Of a DNA stretch of 64,000 nt, positions 20,887 through 29,496 are shown one piece after another (the stretch's first letter is position 1; each line of letters opens with the position of its first letter). Origin of the DNA: JAXHTY01 sp034189225. GTDB lineage: Bacteria; Desulfobacterota; Desulfobacteria; Desulfobacterales; Desulfosudaceae. The notes beneath the pieces are model-generated. The model saw only the letters and a list, made by a program, of their open reading frames with translations. It did not search any database and had not been told where the DNA came from. The stretch spans positions 24,750-88,749 of the forward strand of contig JAXHVL010000101.1 in assembly GCA_034189225.1 (NCBI GenBank), in the 5' to 3' direction. The translations under genes and the position numbers were made by a program.

Positions 20887-23142
20887 ATGACAGATGACAA
20901 GCACCAGAGGCCGGATAAATCAGCACAGGGCACGTCGGCACCGGCTCCGGATGGCGGCGGTGCTCCGCTGCCCGATATGCAGGCGGTGGTCCAGGCGGTG
21001 GTGGCCCTGAACATCTGCCGGAAAAACGTTTACAGCTACCCCGCGGAACACGATCAGATACGGCAGAGCCTGGACCATGCCTTTCATGCCCTGGCCCCCC
21101 TTCTGGAGTCCCGGCCGGGCATCACCCTGGGCATCACCGGGGAATCGCTGATCGTGGAACTGCCGCCGCCCTCTTCAGACCCCGCCGCGCTGCCCACGAT
21201 GCTGCCCATTGACCCTTCGCATGCGCCGTGCAGGGAATTCGCCCGCATATTGAAACAGACCAACACGGCCACCGTCACCATCGCCTCGGACATTGACATG
21301 GACGCGCTTTACCGCTTTCTGTCCATCCTCGGACGGCCGGCTGAAGACATCACTGCCAATGGCGGCATACAGGCAATGGCGGACGAGGCGGAGCTCACCG
21401 GGATCCATATCCGGCAGGTGGATTACAGCCGTTTTCATGTCACCGAAGAAGCGGAAATCAAACGGGATCGGGAAGATAGCGGCACTGAGCAGCATATATC
21501 CCAGTGGGAACAATTTATCCTGCGTGTCATGGCCGGCACCCCTGCGGCTTCGGGGGAAAATTCCGCCGGCCGGCAGGCCGGAACAATGCCGGCGGATCGG
21601 ATCGCCCGGCAGATCAATGAAAACCGGATCGATACGGATATTGCGATTGACGGATTCGATCGGGCCATGGCCGGATTTTTGAACACCCCATCGGCGGATT
21701 CCCCGGATTTTGATGCCGGCACATGGGGAAAACTGATCCCGGCCCTCTCACCGGCGGTCAAACCCCGTTTTCTATCGGTGCTGTTCAGCCATCTGGACCG
21801 TCAGGCCCCGTCCGAACAAGCGACGCAGCTGCTGGCAGCCATGCCCGGCGAGGCGGTGACGGAAATGTTCAATAACGCCGCGGCGGAATCCCGGAAGATA
21901 TCCCCCCCGCTCCTGGCCCTTGTCCGGGACATGGCCACGAAAAAAAACACCTGGCCGGAAAAGGAGGCTGACATACTGGCGGCCGGCCGGTCCCATGACG
22001 AAACACCTGCTTCTCCGCCGGAAGACCGGTCGCACCCCACAAAACCAGCGGAAAAAGATGAATCCGGGGTAACCAACGGCTTTGATCTGGACGATTGCCT
22101 AGCCTCCCTGGACGATGCCCGCCTGGACATCAAGATCGCCCGGTTGCTCACAGGCTTCATGAATGGCAACATCGGCCATGGCGAGTACGTTATATTCGCG
22201 GAAAAGCTGATCCGCATCTGTGAAGAACTGATAGAGGCCGGCAATTTTACCATTCCGGCCACCGTCCTCAATACCTTTGCCGGCCATATCAAGAAAAAAC
22301 GGGACATGGCTATCCGGGAGGCGGCGGAAAACGCCATGAAAACCCTGACCGGTCAGGCATTTGCCGCCAAAGCGGTGGCCGGTTTTCTGGCGGACGAGGC
22401 CGCCGCGGGAAAGGCGGGCGTGGCATTTCTGATCCGCCTGGGGCCGGCCATCATTCCAGAGCTGGTCAAACGGTATGCCGCCCAGGAGACCCCGGCCGTG
22501 ACAGAAAGCCAGGAGACTCTGTTCACCCGTTTTGCCGCGACAGCCTCGGCCGAGGCCCAGCAACGATTGGACAGCTCCCGTCCCCTTGTCTCCCGCAATC
22601 TTATCGTGCTGATTCGAACGCTTGGCGCCCGTGAAGCCGTGGATCGCATAAGGCCGTTTCTTCATCATGACAACCGGGAACTTCAAACAGAGGCGCTGGA
22701 AACCCTGTTGAAGTTCCGTGATGCCGTGGCCCTGTCCGTGGTGGGAAAAATGATTCAAGCCCGGCAGCCGGAGCGGGCCCTTCGGGGGATCACCATGGCC
22801 GGCAAGCACCGGGTCACCCAGCTGGTGCCCGAGCTGGTGGTCAAACTGAAGCGCTTCGTGTTTTTCAAGAAAGATATTGAAATAAATAGGGAAATTATTC
22901 ATGCCCTTGCGCAGATTGGCGCGCCCGAAGCCCTGCCGTGGCTGAAAAAACTGGCCGGCACCACCTGGCCGTTACATGCCGGTGAGATAGCCCGAATGAA
23001 GGTGACACTGTTTAAATCTCTTAAACATTACCCCCCCGAAGCGATTCAGCCGCTGCTCACCATGGGGCGGGACATGCGCAACAAGGAAATCAGCATGGTA
23101 TGTCATGGGCTTATGCAGGAATCAATCCGGAGGGAAACCTGA
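20887..23142 (+). CDS. Large hypothetical protein with helical (HEAT-like) repeats
   Basis: 751 residues, no named family recognised. After a Pro/Ala-rich start, residues about 32-95 form a module (VVALNICRKNVYSYPAEHDQIRQSLDHAFHAL) that also opens the next gene (FFNAAVNNIRLYSPDHPQAVRRLETAY). The middle (about 190-420) is low in conserved motifs. The C-terminal 300 residues are strings of paired helices ending in LRGITMAGKHRVTQLVP and INREIIHALAQIGAPEALPWLKKL, typical of HEAT/armadillo scaffolds. It overlaps the HD-GYP-like gene by one base, so the two likely act together in signalling. No membrane segment is seen. Confidence 0.7.
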   Translation: MTDDKHQRPDKSAQGTSAPAPDGGGAPLPDMQAVVQAVVALNICRKNVYSYPAEHDQIRQSLDHAFHALAPLLESRPGITLGITGESLIVELPPPSSDPAALPTMLPIDPSHAPCREFARILKQTNTATVTIASDIDMDALYRFLSILGRPAEDITANGGIQAMADEAELTGIHIRQVDYSRFHVTEEAEIKRDREDSGTEQHISQWEQFILRVMAGTPAASGENSAGRQAGTMPADRIARQINENRIDTDIAIDGFDRAMAGFLNTPSADSPDFDAGTWGKLIPALSPAVKPRFLSVLFSHLDRQAPSEQATQLLAAMPGEAVTEMFNNAAAESRKISPPLLALVRDMATKKNTWPEKEADILAAGRSHDETPASPPEDRSHPTKPAEKDESGVTNGFDLDDCLASLDDARLDIKIARLLTGFMNGNIGHGEYVIFAEKLIRICEELIEAGNFTIPATVLNTFAGHIKKKRDMAIREAAENAMKTLTGQAFAAKAVAGFLADEAAAGKAGVAFLIRLGPAIIPELVKRYAAQETPAVTESQETLFTRFAATASAEAQQRLDSSRPLVSRNLIVLIRTLGAREAVDRIRPFLHHDNRELQTEALETLLKFRDAVALSVVGKMIQARQPERALRGITMAGKHRVTQLVPELVVKLKRFVFFKKDIEINREIIHALAQIGAPEALPWLKKLAGTTWPLHAGEIARMKVTLFKSLKHYPPEAIQPLLTMGRDMRNKEISMVCHGLMQESIRRET

Positions 23143-24272
23143 TGACCTCCTCCTCTCCGAAAGAAGTACTGCAATTCATCGCTTTCTTTAACGCGGCGGT
23201 CAATAATATCCGTCTCTATTCCCCCGACCATCCCCAGGCGGTCCGGCGTCTGGAAACGGCATATACCGTCCTGAGCGATATCCTGAGCACCCGGGAGACC
23301 ATTACCTTCATGCGAATCGAAAACGACCTGGTTGTGGACAAATCCCCGATCCGGTCCCGGGAACCCCATCCCGACCAGTTCGCCCATATTCTGCAGAGTG
23401 CCGGTGTGGAGCGCCTGACCTTTGATCAGGGCCTGGCAAAAGAGGAATTCACGGATTTTATCATGGCATTTACCGCTCCTGAAACCCCCGCGATTAAAAC
23501 CACTGCTCACATCAAAATCGGATATGTGGATGCCGGCGGATCGGGGCGGAAAGGCCGGCAGCCCACGGCTGCGGAAAAAGCCCATATCGAAAAGATGCGG
23601 CAGGCCCGGGCGGCGGGCTACAAAGCCCTGAAGGGGGTGCTTGGGGAGATAAAGCAGCACAAAACAATCGACATGGATACCGTCAACAGGGAAATCCGGA
23701 CATTGGCCGAAAACCTTCCCGTTGACATGAACCCTCTTCACCTGCTGATGCCCCTTGATCCCCACACCAATTACACGGCCCGCCACATGATCAATGTATG
23801 CCTGCTCACCCTCAGCCAGGCCATCTCTCTGGGCTTTAAAAATGATCACGTCCAAAAAATCGGTATCGCGGCCCTGCTGTTTGATGTGGGCAAACTGTTC
23901 ATCGCTGACGACATTATCACCAAGCCTTCGGCCCTTACCCCGGCCGAACGCAAAATCGTTGAAAGCCACACCGTCAAGGGGGCCCGTTACATCCTGGGCA
24001 TGGCGGAAATCCCCAAGCTGGCCGTACTTTGCGCGCTTGAGCATCACCGGCGGTTCGACGGCACCGGGTATCCCGCACTGACCCGGGGATGGGAACCGAA
24101 CATTGTCAGTCAGATGGTGACCATTGCCGACGCCTTTGACGCCATGCGAAGCCAGCGGCCTTACCAGGCCCCCATGCCCATGGAAAAAATCATCGGCATC
24201 CTCAAAAAAGAAAAAGGCACCACCTTTCACCCCTACCTGGTGGACCGGTTCCTTCAACTGGTTTTGCAGTAA
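23142..24272 (+). CDS. HD-GYP-type protein with altered HD motif
   Basis: 376 residues from ATG 23142, with GGAGGG upstream and a one-base overlap with the previous gene; a longer frame from 23100 has no support. Residues 5-75 share the N-terminal module of the upstream protein. Residues about 205-376 are an HD-GYP domain, a family of cyclic-di-GMP phosphodiesterases: RHMINVCLLTL, then LLFDVGKLFI, then HTVKGARYI, and HHRRFDGTGYP. The metal motif normally reads HDxGK; here His is Phe (FDVGK), while the GYP motif is intact. Catalysis may be lost and the protein may act as a c-di-GMP-binding or protein-interaction module with its HEAT-like partner. Confidence 0.85.
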   Translation: MTSSSPKEVLQFIAFFNAAVNNIRLYSPDHPQAVRRLETAYTVLSDILSTRETITFMRIENDLVVDKSPIRSREPHPDQFAHILQSAGVERLTFDQGLAKEEFTDFIMAFTAPETPAIKTTAHIKIGYVDAGGSGRKGRQPTAAEKAHIEKMRQARAAGYKALKGVLGEIKQHKTIDMDTVNREIRTLAENLPVDMNPLHLLMPLDPHTNYTARHMINVCLLTLSQAISLGFKNDHVQKIGIAALLFDVGKLFIADDIITKPSALTPAERKIVESHTVKGARYILGMAEIPKLAVLCALEHHRRFDGTGYPALTRGWEPNIVSQMVTIADAFDAMRSQRPYQAPMPMEKIIGILKKEKGTTFHPYLVDRFLQLVLQ

Positions 24273-24352
24273 CCCCTCTCCCCCCGAGAGAAGCCGTTTT
24301 TGATGATCCCTGTTACAAGGGGGGCGTCCAAACCAAAATCCAAATCCAAAGG

Positions 24353-24787
24353 ACTTTCAAGGAACTTAATCTGCCAATTTATTGTAAACATATCAATTTT
24401 ATTTAATTTATCAGTTTATTGCCCAGTTTTTCAGTTTGCCGAAACAACTGAACAGCAACACGTGCCCAGCCCCTTGCAGCGCAGCCGAGCAGGGGCGGTT
24501 TTTTCGGAAGACGTGGGCAGACTGTCTGAGCAGACGAGGCTTACCGCATCTGCAGAAAAGGACAGGCGAGTTTCTGCCCGCGCCGAAAAAACCGTTCCTG
24601 CGAGGGTAGCCGAAGGCCAAGCTGCGGGGCGCCCTTTCTTTTGCATACTTTTCTTTGGGCGAGCAAAGAAAAGTATGAAAGAAAAAATGGGTCGTTTAGC
24701 ACAAATAGCGGTAAAAAACCAAGCCTCGCGCAAATTCCATACTGCAAAAACACCGCGGCGGAATTGGACGGTTTTTACAAAGCCATC
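24353..24787 (-). mobile_element. Long A element with flanking B end
   Basis: Inverse-orientation copy of the A element at 320-737 (about 419 bases), followed by a degenerate B end (TTTTTACAAAGCCATC, 24772-24787). It fills most of the 24273-24829 gap; nothing else is seen there. It contains an uninterrupted palindrome CATACTTTTCTTTG/CAAAGAAAAGTATG (24645-24678), which shows the empty site into which B has jumped at 27972. The element ends 42 bases before the next gene's ATG and probably forms part of its 5' region. Confidence 0.75.
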
Positions 24788-24829
24788 AGCTTTGATCATT
24801 GCCGCAAGATATTGTATGATCGTCAGATC

Positions 24830-27022
24830 ATGAAAGACGCACCAAACACAGAAACCCCGGAGCGCCGGCGTCGAAGGAATGGGCTGATCATCGGCGGCCT
24901 GATCGTCTTTACGCTGATTATCTACAGCAATACGCTGCATGTGCCCTTTGTCTTTGATGACCTGCCCAACATCGTCGAGCGGACAGACCTTCACCTCCGG
25001 CAGCTGACCCTCGATTCCGTGCTCGACACTTTCACCCGGGGCAAGAACGGGGATGAAGCACTGCACCGCCCCGTGAGCAACTTCACCTTTGCCCTGAATT
25101 TCTATCTCGGCGGCTTCAATGTTACAGGGTACCATCTTGTCAACCTGGCAATCCACATGACAACGGCCGTCTTTCTGTTTAAAACCCTTATGCTGATGCT
25201 GGCCGCCCGGGGAAACCGGTATTCAGAAAACGAGCGCCTGCGCATCGCCGGCATCGCCGCCATGCTGTGGGTTATTCATCCCATTCAGATCCAGGCGGTC
25301 ACTTACATCGTGCAACGCATGGCGTCTCTTGCGGCCATGTTTTACATTCTTGGATTCTGGGCCTGGCTGCGCTTTCGACTGAGTGGCAACCGGCGCTATG
25401 GTTTCTTTGTAATTTCCGGATTGATGGCGGTCCTGGCCGTTTTGACCAAGCAGAACGCGGTGATGTTCCCTGTGGGGATTCTGCTGCTGGAATGGCTGGT
25501 GCTGTCGGGGATGCAACAGCCGGGTCTGGGTTTAAAAAAGCGAATGGCGGCCCTCACGGTACTGGTGCTGGCGGGAATGGTTATCGCGATGCTGGCTGCC
25601 TACAGCATTGAGGCGACCACCCTTTTTGATGATTACGCTAAAAAGCCGTTTACGCTGACAGAACGGCTGCTCACCCAGCCGCGGGTCATTTTCTTTCATC
25701 TGTACCAGATACTGGCACTGATGCCGGAATATTACTGCATCGACCATGCATTTTCCAAATCCACGGGCCTGACGACCCCGACCACCACCCTCTTTGCCAT
25801 TCTCGGCATCATAGCCGCCACGGGTGTTGCCATCGGGCTGCGCAAACGGCTGCCACTGGTCTGTTTTGCCGTGCTGTTCTTCCTGTCTCACCATGCCGTG
25901 GAATCTACGTTTTTGCCGCTGCAACTCGTATTTGAACACCGAAACTACCTGCCGTCGCTCTTTTTGTTTCTGCCCGTGGCCCTGGCCGTCAACCGCCTGC
26001 TGGTGTTCTATGCCGGCCGCAGCCGGTTTGTCTATTATGTCATCGCCCTAGTGACCACCTGCACCTTTATCTTTATCGGCATGTGCACCCATGTTCGCAA
26101 TTACGACTGGCGCTCCCCGGAAACCCTCTGGAAGGACGCCTCTCGAAAATATCCCGGCATTACCCGGCCCTATCACAACCTTGGCTATTATTACCAGCGG
26201 CAGGGAGCGGTGCAGAAAGCGCTGGATACCTATGAAATCGCCCTGACCAGGCGCGATCATGACTGGAAGCTGAAAAAAATCCTCACCCTGGGCAACATGG
26301 CGCGGCTCTATTGTCAACGGCAGGATTATCAGAGGGCCGAAGCCGCCCTTCAGCGCGCCGCGGCCATCGCCGAAAAGGTTACCGGCGATGCGAATGCCAT
26401 CTATAAAATCGAAGAAAAAAAATACATTCTGCTGTTAAGCAAGATATACAGCCACACCCGGCCGGAACTTGCCGATGAAACCGTCGACCGTGCCATCAAA
26501 TTCACAAAAGCCGCCGGGCCGCTAGGCAGGCTTTACGATATAAAAGGAATGCTGGCGCTTCACCGCGGGGATTTCAACGGCGCGAGAAACGCCTTTTTGC
26601 AGGTGCGCCGACTAAAACGGAACAATGCCATGGCCAACCTCAAGCTGGGCGTAACCGCCACATGCACTGGAGCGCTTGAAAAAGGCCGCCGGTACCTTGA
26701 ACAGTTCATTGCCGAACACCCCCGTCATGCACCGGCGCATCTGTACCTGGCCGAGAACCGGCTGCTGGCCCGCAACCACGACGCCGCCGAAGCCGGCATG
26801 ACAGCATTTATTGAAAACACCGGCATAAAAACAATCAAAGAACTTATCCTAAACATCCGAAAGGGTGATGTCGAGACCCTTCCGCTGGTCGACAGCAGCC
26901 GCACACTGGAATTGCTGAACAACTGCCTGAACCATTACATCCCCTCAATATCCGATCATTCGGGCCATAAGACCCATTCACCGGCCAGTGGCAAGCAGCC
27001 GCTCCCCCCGTCTGATGGCTGA
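24830..27022 (+). CDS. Multi-spanning GT-C/TMTC-like membrane protein with TPR repeats
   Basis: 730 residues from ATG 24830. The open frame extends 63 codons further upstream, but that part lies in a mobile repeat. A basic start (RRRRRNG) precedes about eleven membrane segments (about 20-460). The first loop has FVFDDLPNI, an acidic pair typical of GT-C glycosyltransferases, and HRPVSNFTFALNFYLGG, a TMTC/mannosyltransferase-like signature. From about 470 on there are TPR helices (YHNLGYYYQRQGAVQKALDTYEIAL and more). Such proteins are thought to move sugars from lipid carriers onto periplasmic targets. The substrate is unknown. No strong ribosome site is seen. Confidence 0.82.
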   Translation: MKDAPNTETPERRRRRNGLIIGGLIVFTLIIYSNTLHVPFVFDDLPNIVERTDLHLRQLTLDSVLDTFTRGKNGDEALHRPVSNFTFALNFYLGGFNVTGYHLVNLAIHMTTAVFLFKTLMLMLAARGNRYSENERLRIAGIAAMLWVIHPIQIQAVTYIVQRMASLAAMFYILGFWAWLRFRLSGNRRYGFFVISGLMAVLAVLTKQNAVMFPVGILLLEWLVLSGMQQPGLGLKKRMAALTVLVLAGMVIAMLAAYSIEATTLFDDYAKKPFTLTERLLTQPRVIFFHLYQILALMPEYYCIDHAFSKSTGLTTPTTTLFAILGIIAATGVAIGLRKRLPLVCFAVLFFLSHHAVESTFLPLQLVFEHRNYLPSLFLFLPVALAVNRLLVFYAGRSRFVYYVIALVTTCTFIFIGMCTHVRNYDWRSPETLWKDASRKYPGITRPYHNLGYYYQRQGAVQKALDTYEIALTRRDHDWKLKKILTLGNMARLYCQRQDYQRAEAALQRAAAIAEKVTGDANAIYKIEEKKYILLLSKIYSHTRPELADETVDRAIKFTKAAGPLGRLYDIKGMLALHRGDFNGARNAFLQVRRLKRNNAMANLKLGVTATCTGALEKGRRYLEQFIAEHPRHAPAHLYLAENRLLARNHDAAEAGMTAFIENTGIKTIKELILNIRKGDVETLPLVDSSRTLELLNNCLNHYIPSISDHSGHKTHSPASGKQPLPPSDG

Positions 27023-27160
27023 CGCAGGTATAATTTACCGCGAAATTTATCATAATTCGCTTGCGTTTTAAAAAAAAAGGGGATATTCTTATCGACAGTC
27101 GCGGTTGAAAGGTACCGTGACCGATTCGTTGTAACAGGGAGAATCCATTTGTCAAAGTGG

Positions 27161-27205
27161 CATCCTCCGGTTGGTAACGTTGAAAATTTTTAAGAAAGGA
27201 GGATG
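27161..27205 (+). promoter_or_regulatory. Possible 5'-UTR hairpin sequestering the csp ribosome site
   Basis: CATCCTCC (27161-27168) is an exact complement of GGAGGATG (27198-27205), the Shine-Dalgarno of the cold-shock gene, across a 29-base loop. Cold-shock mRNAs of the cspA type are known to change structure with temperature. Here pairing would hide the ribosome site in one state. The 27023-27210 leader has no gene. Confidence 0.55.
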
Positions 27206-27210
27206 GTGTC

Positions 27211-27411
27211 ATGGCCAATGGAATCGTAAAATGGTTTAATGACGGTAAAGGGTTCGGATTTATTGAGCAGGAAGATGGACCGGATGTTTTTGTTCATCAT
27301 TCAGCGATCAATGCGGAAGGCTTCAGGTCCCTTAATGAAGGGGACCGGGTTTCCTTTGACATAGAAGAAGGACAAAAAGGCCCTGCTGCTGTAAACGTAA
27401 CCGTAATTTAG
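27211..27411 (+). CDS. csp: Cold-shock domain protein
   Basis: 66 residues, the normal length. RNP1 motif KGFGFIEQ (about 13-20) and RNP2 DVFVHHSAI (about 28-36) are intact in an otherwise typical CspA-type barrel, which binds single-stranded RNA and DNA and melts structure. Very strong AAGGAGG site before ATG 27211, possibly masked by a leader hairpin. A single-gene unit closed by a clear terminator. Confidence 0.96.
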   Translation: MANGIVKWFNDGKGFGFIEQEDGPDVFVHHSAINAEGFRSLNEGDRVSFDIEEGQKGPAAVNVTVI

Positions 27412-27436
27412 TTTTTCTGTACCGACAAAACAACAA

Positions 27437-27470
27437 AAAGGCATTCCTGAGAAGGAATGCCTTTTTGTTT
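27437..27470 (+). terminator. Rho-independent terminator after csp
   Basis: GGCATTCCT (27440-27448), GAGA loop, AGGAATGCC (27453-27461), then TTTTTGTTT; an A-run before the stem makes it bidirectional in form. It starts about 25 bases after the csp stop. Confidence 0.93.
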
Positions 27471-27669
27471 CTGGCCTGGAGGGGAGGGACGTAAACCCTG
27501 TGAAAAACGGGGAGCCCTGCTGACCGGTATCTGTTTCCGTCAGCCTTCTATCGCCTCGGGCCACCGATCACCTTTCGCGCCCTGTTTTACACAAACGTTG
27601 AATTTTCTGTCAGTATATATCGTACGACATTGAAAAGTCAAGCAAAAACCGCATGAACAGAAAAATCAT

Positions 27670-28190
27670 GCTTCCAAGGAACTTCATCTCCCACTTTATT
27701 ATAACCATATCATTTTATTTAATTTTTCAGTTTAATGCCACGCATATTCGCTTGCCGAAGAAATGAACAGCAACACGTGCCCCGCCCCTTGCAGCGCAGC
27801 CGAGCAGGGGCGGTTTTTTCGGAAGACGCGGGCAGACTGTCTGAGCAGACGAGGCTTAACGCATCTGCACAAAAGGACAGGCGAGTTTCTGCCCGCGCCG
27901 AAAAAACCGTTCCTGCGAGGGTAGCCGAAGGCCCAGCTGCGGGGCGCCCTTTCTTTTGCATACTTTTCTTTGACGGCTTCGTAAAAAGTCCAATATCTGC
28001 GTTGCGATGTATCTCTCGTCATGTCACGTACGGCTAAGTACGCTCCATTCCTCGAGATACATCGACGCCTTGATCTTGAACTTTTTACTTTGCCGTCCGC
28101 AAGCGACTTTTTACGAGACCATCTTCTTTGGGCGAGCAAAGAAAAGTATGAACAAAAAATGGGTTGTTTGAAAAAATCTACGAAGCCCCA
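27670..28190 (-). mobile_element. Long A element carrying an inserted B element
   Basis: Inverse copy of the A element, starting at GCTTCCAAGGAACTT and sharing the GC-rich block with 24353-24771 and 320-737. It is split at 27971/28124 by a complete B element. The distal end is eroded: the TTTTTGCAG segment is missing and only TCTACGAAGCC of the outer B end remains, just short of the dprE1-like stop. It explains the whole 27472-28194 gap. Confidence 0.75.
27972..28123 (+). mobile_element. B element, intact 152-bp MITE with target duplication
   Basis: Ends GACGGCTTCGTAAAAAGTC and GACTTTTTACGAGACCATC are imperfect inverted repeats (16 of 19). TTCTTT occurs immediately on both sides (27966-27971 and 28124-28129), while the unoccupied homologous site at 24651-24656 has it once: a six-base target duplication. 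The interior forms a long hairpin around GTAC-n6-GTAC with GATGCATCTC-type arms. There is no coding capacity, so it is a non-autonomous element. Confidence 0.85.
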
Positions 28191-28194
28191 TGCT

Positions 28195-29496
28195 TTAAAG
28201 GGCCAGTCGCCGGGACTGAAGCGACTGGAAGGTGCGGATCAAACCATATTGTTCCCGCACTTCCCGAAAGGCATCCAGGCAAGGATAACCAGCCGGCAGC
28301 ATATCCGCTTTCATACGGGCATCCTTGGCCAGGTAAACGCGGCCACCATGATCGGCAACGATGTCATCCAGGGTATCCAGGAGGGCGAAAACAGCTGGAT
28401 GCGCCTTGAAATCAAGAGCCAGGGTATACCCCGCCCGGGGAAAACTCAAATAATTGTCGTTTTCTTCGCCCAGCAGCTTCAGCACCCCGAGAAAAGGTGT
28501 AGCGCCATGCCGACGAATCTCTGAAAAAATCCGGCGCAGACCTGCCGCGCCGGCGGCCTTGGGCAATACAAACTGATATTGAAGCATGCCGCTTCTGCCA
28601 TAGAGGCGATGCCACTGGCCGAGCCGATCCAGGGGGAAAAAAAACGATTCAACCGACACCCGGTGTTCACTCTTTTGCATTCGATAGTAACGGGCATACA
28701 ACCGGTTAAATAAACGAGCGGACCGTGGCATCAGCAGCCAGCCGGGAAACCTCCCCGGTACCGTCAGTTCTTGTTTCGGCGCGTATCGCAGATCTCCCGT
28801 CATAGCATGCCGGCCCATGAAGACCAGCCCCCGCCCGATGTCGGTGCCGGTGCCGGTGCAATCCACCCAGGCCACCAGGTAGGGCCAATGGCCATGCCGC
28901 CCAAAACAATCAAGCAGCGCTTTGAGGTTTTCGGCGAAGACCACCCCGCTGTCCATGTATGCACTGACAACCCGCCGCATTCGCAGGGTGGCGGACAGAA
29001 CAATCCCTGTCAGGCCCATACCGCCGCATGTGGCATGAAACAGGTCCGGATTTTCATTGGCCGAACAGGTAACCACGCTGCCGTCGGCCAGCATCAGGGT
29101 AAAATCATGCACCCATCGGCTGAAACTGCCGTCCAGGTGATGGTTCTTCCCATGCACATCACTGGCAATAGCCCCGCCTACGGTCACGTGCCGGGTGCCC
29201 GGGGTGACCGGCAGAAACCAGCCTCTTGGCAGCAGCGCCGAAATGACCTCGCCCAGGGATATGCCCGCCTCGCAACGGAGCACGCCCGTTGCGTCGTCAA
29301 AATGCACAACCCGGTTCATCGGCGTAACCAGCAACACGTTTTCGCCCAGCGCACTATCCCCGTAGCTCCTGCCAAGTCCGTGAGCAATCCATTGACTTCC
29401 TTGCTTCAGACAGTCGGCCACATCACTTCCCGCCATGCACTGAAAGATGCGGGCCGGTGTTTCCGGATATCTGCCCCAGCCGGTTAATGTCATCAT
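28195..29496 (-). CDS. DprE1-like FAD-dependent oxidoreductase
   Basis: 433 residues from ATG 29496, which overlaps the upstream gene's stop (ATGA); the open frame continues further up only inside that gene. FAD-binding PCMH domain: HGLGRSYGDSAL (about 39-50), PVTPGTRHVTVGGAIASDVHGKNHH (about 103-127), where the last His region is the flavin site of DprE1/alditol oxidase types. The C-terminal half is the ALO-type substrate domain ending in YLAKDARMKAD. DprE1 oxidises decaprenylphosphoryl-ribose on the way to arabinose. The gene next door resembles the phosphoribosyl-transfer step, so a polyprenyl-phospho-pentose pathway is inferred. No DprE2-like reductase is in the window. Confidence 0.83.
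   Translation of the reverse strand: MMTLTGWGRYPETPARIFQCMAGSDVADCLKQGSQWIAHGLGRSYGDSALGENVLLVTPMNRVVHFDDATGVLRCEAGISLGEVISALLPRGWFLPVTPGTRHVTVGGAIASDVHGKNHHLDGSFSRWVHDFTLMLADGSVVTCSANENPDLFHATCGGMGLTGIVLSATLRMRRVVSAYMDSGVVFAENLKALLDCFGRHGHWPYLVAWVDCTGTGTDIGRGLVFMGRHAMTGDLRYAPKQELTVPGRFPGWLLMPRSARLFNRLYARYYRMQKSEHRVSVESFFFPLDRLGQWHRLYGRSGMLQYQFVLPKAAGAAGLRRIFSEIRRHGATPFLGVLKLLGEENDNYLSFPRAGYTLALDFKAHPAVFALLDTLDDIVADHGGRVYLAKDARMKADMLPAGYPCLDAFREVREQYGLIRTFQSLQSRRLAL

Noticed and set aside
23100..23142. Earlier start for the HD-GYP-type protein
   Set aside because: The extra 14 codons lie inside the previous gene, and GGAGGG is placed for ATG 23142.
27972..28123. B element hairpin as a rho-independent terminator or ncRNA gene
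   Set aside because: It has defined ends, a target duplication and multiple copies in unrelated places; no T-tract follows the stem.
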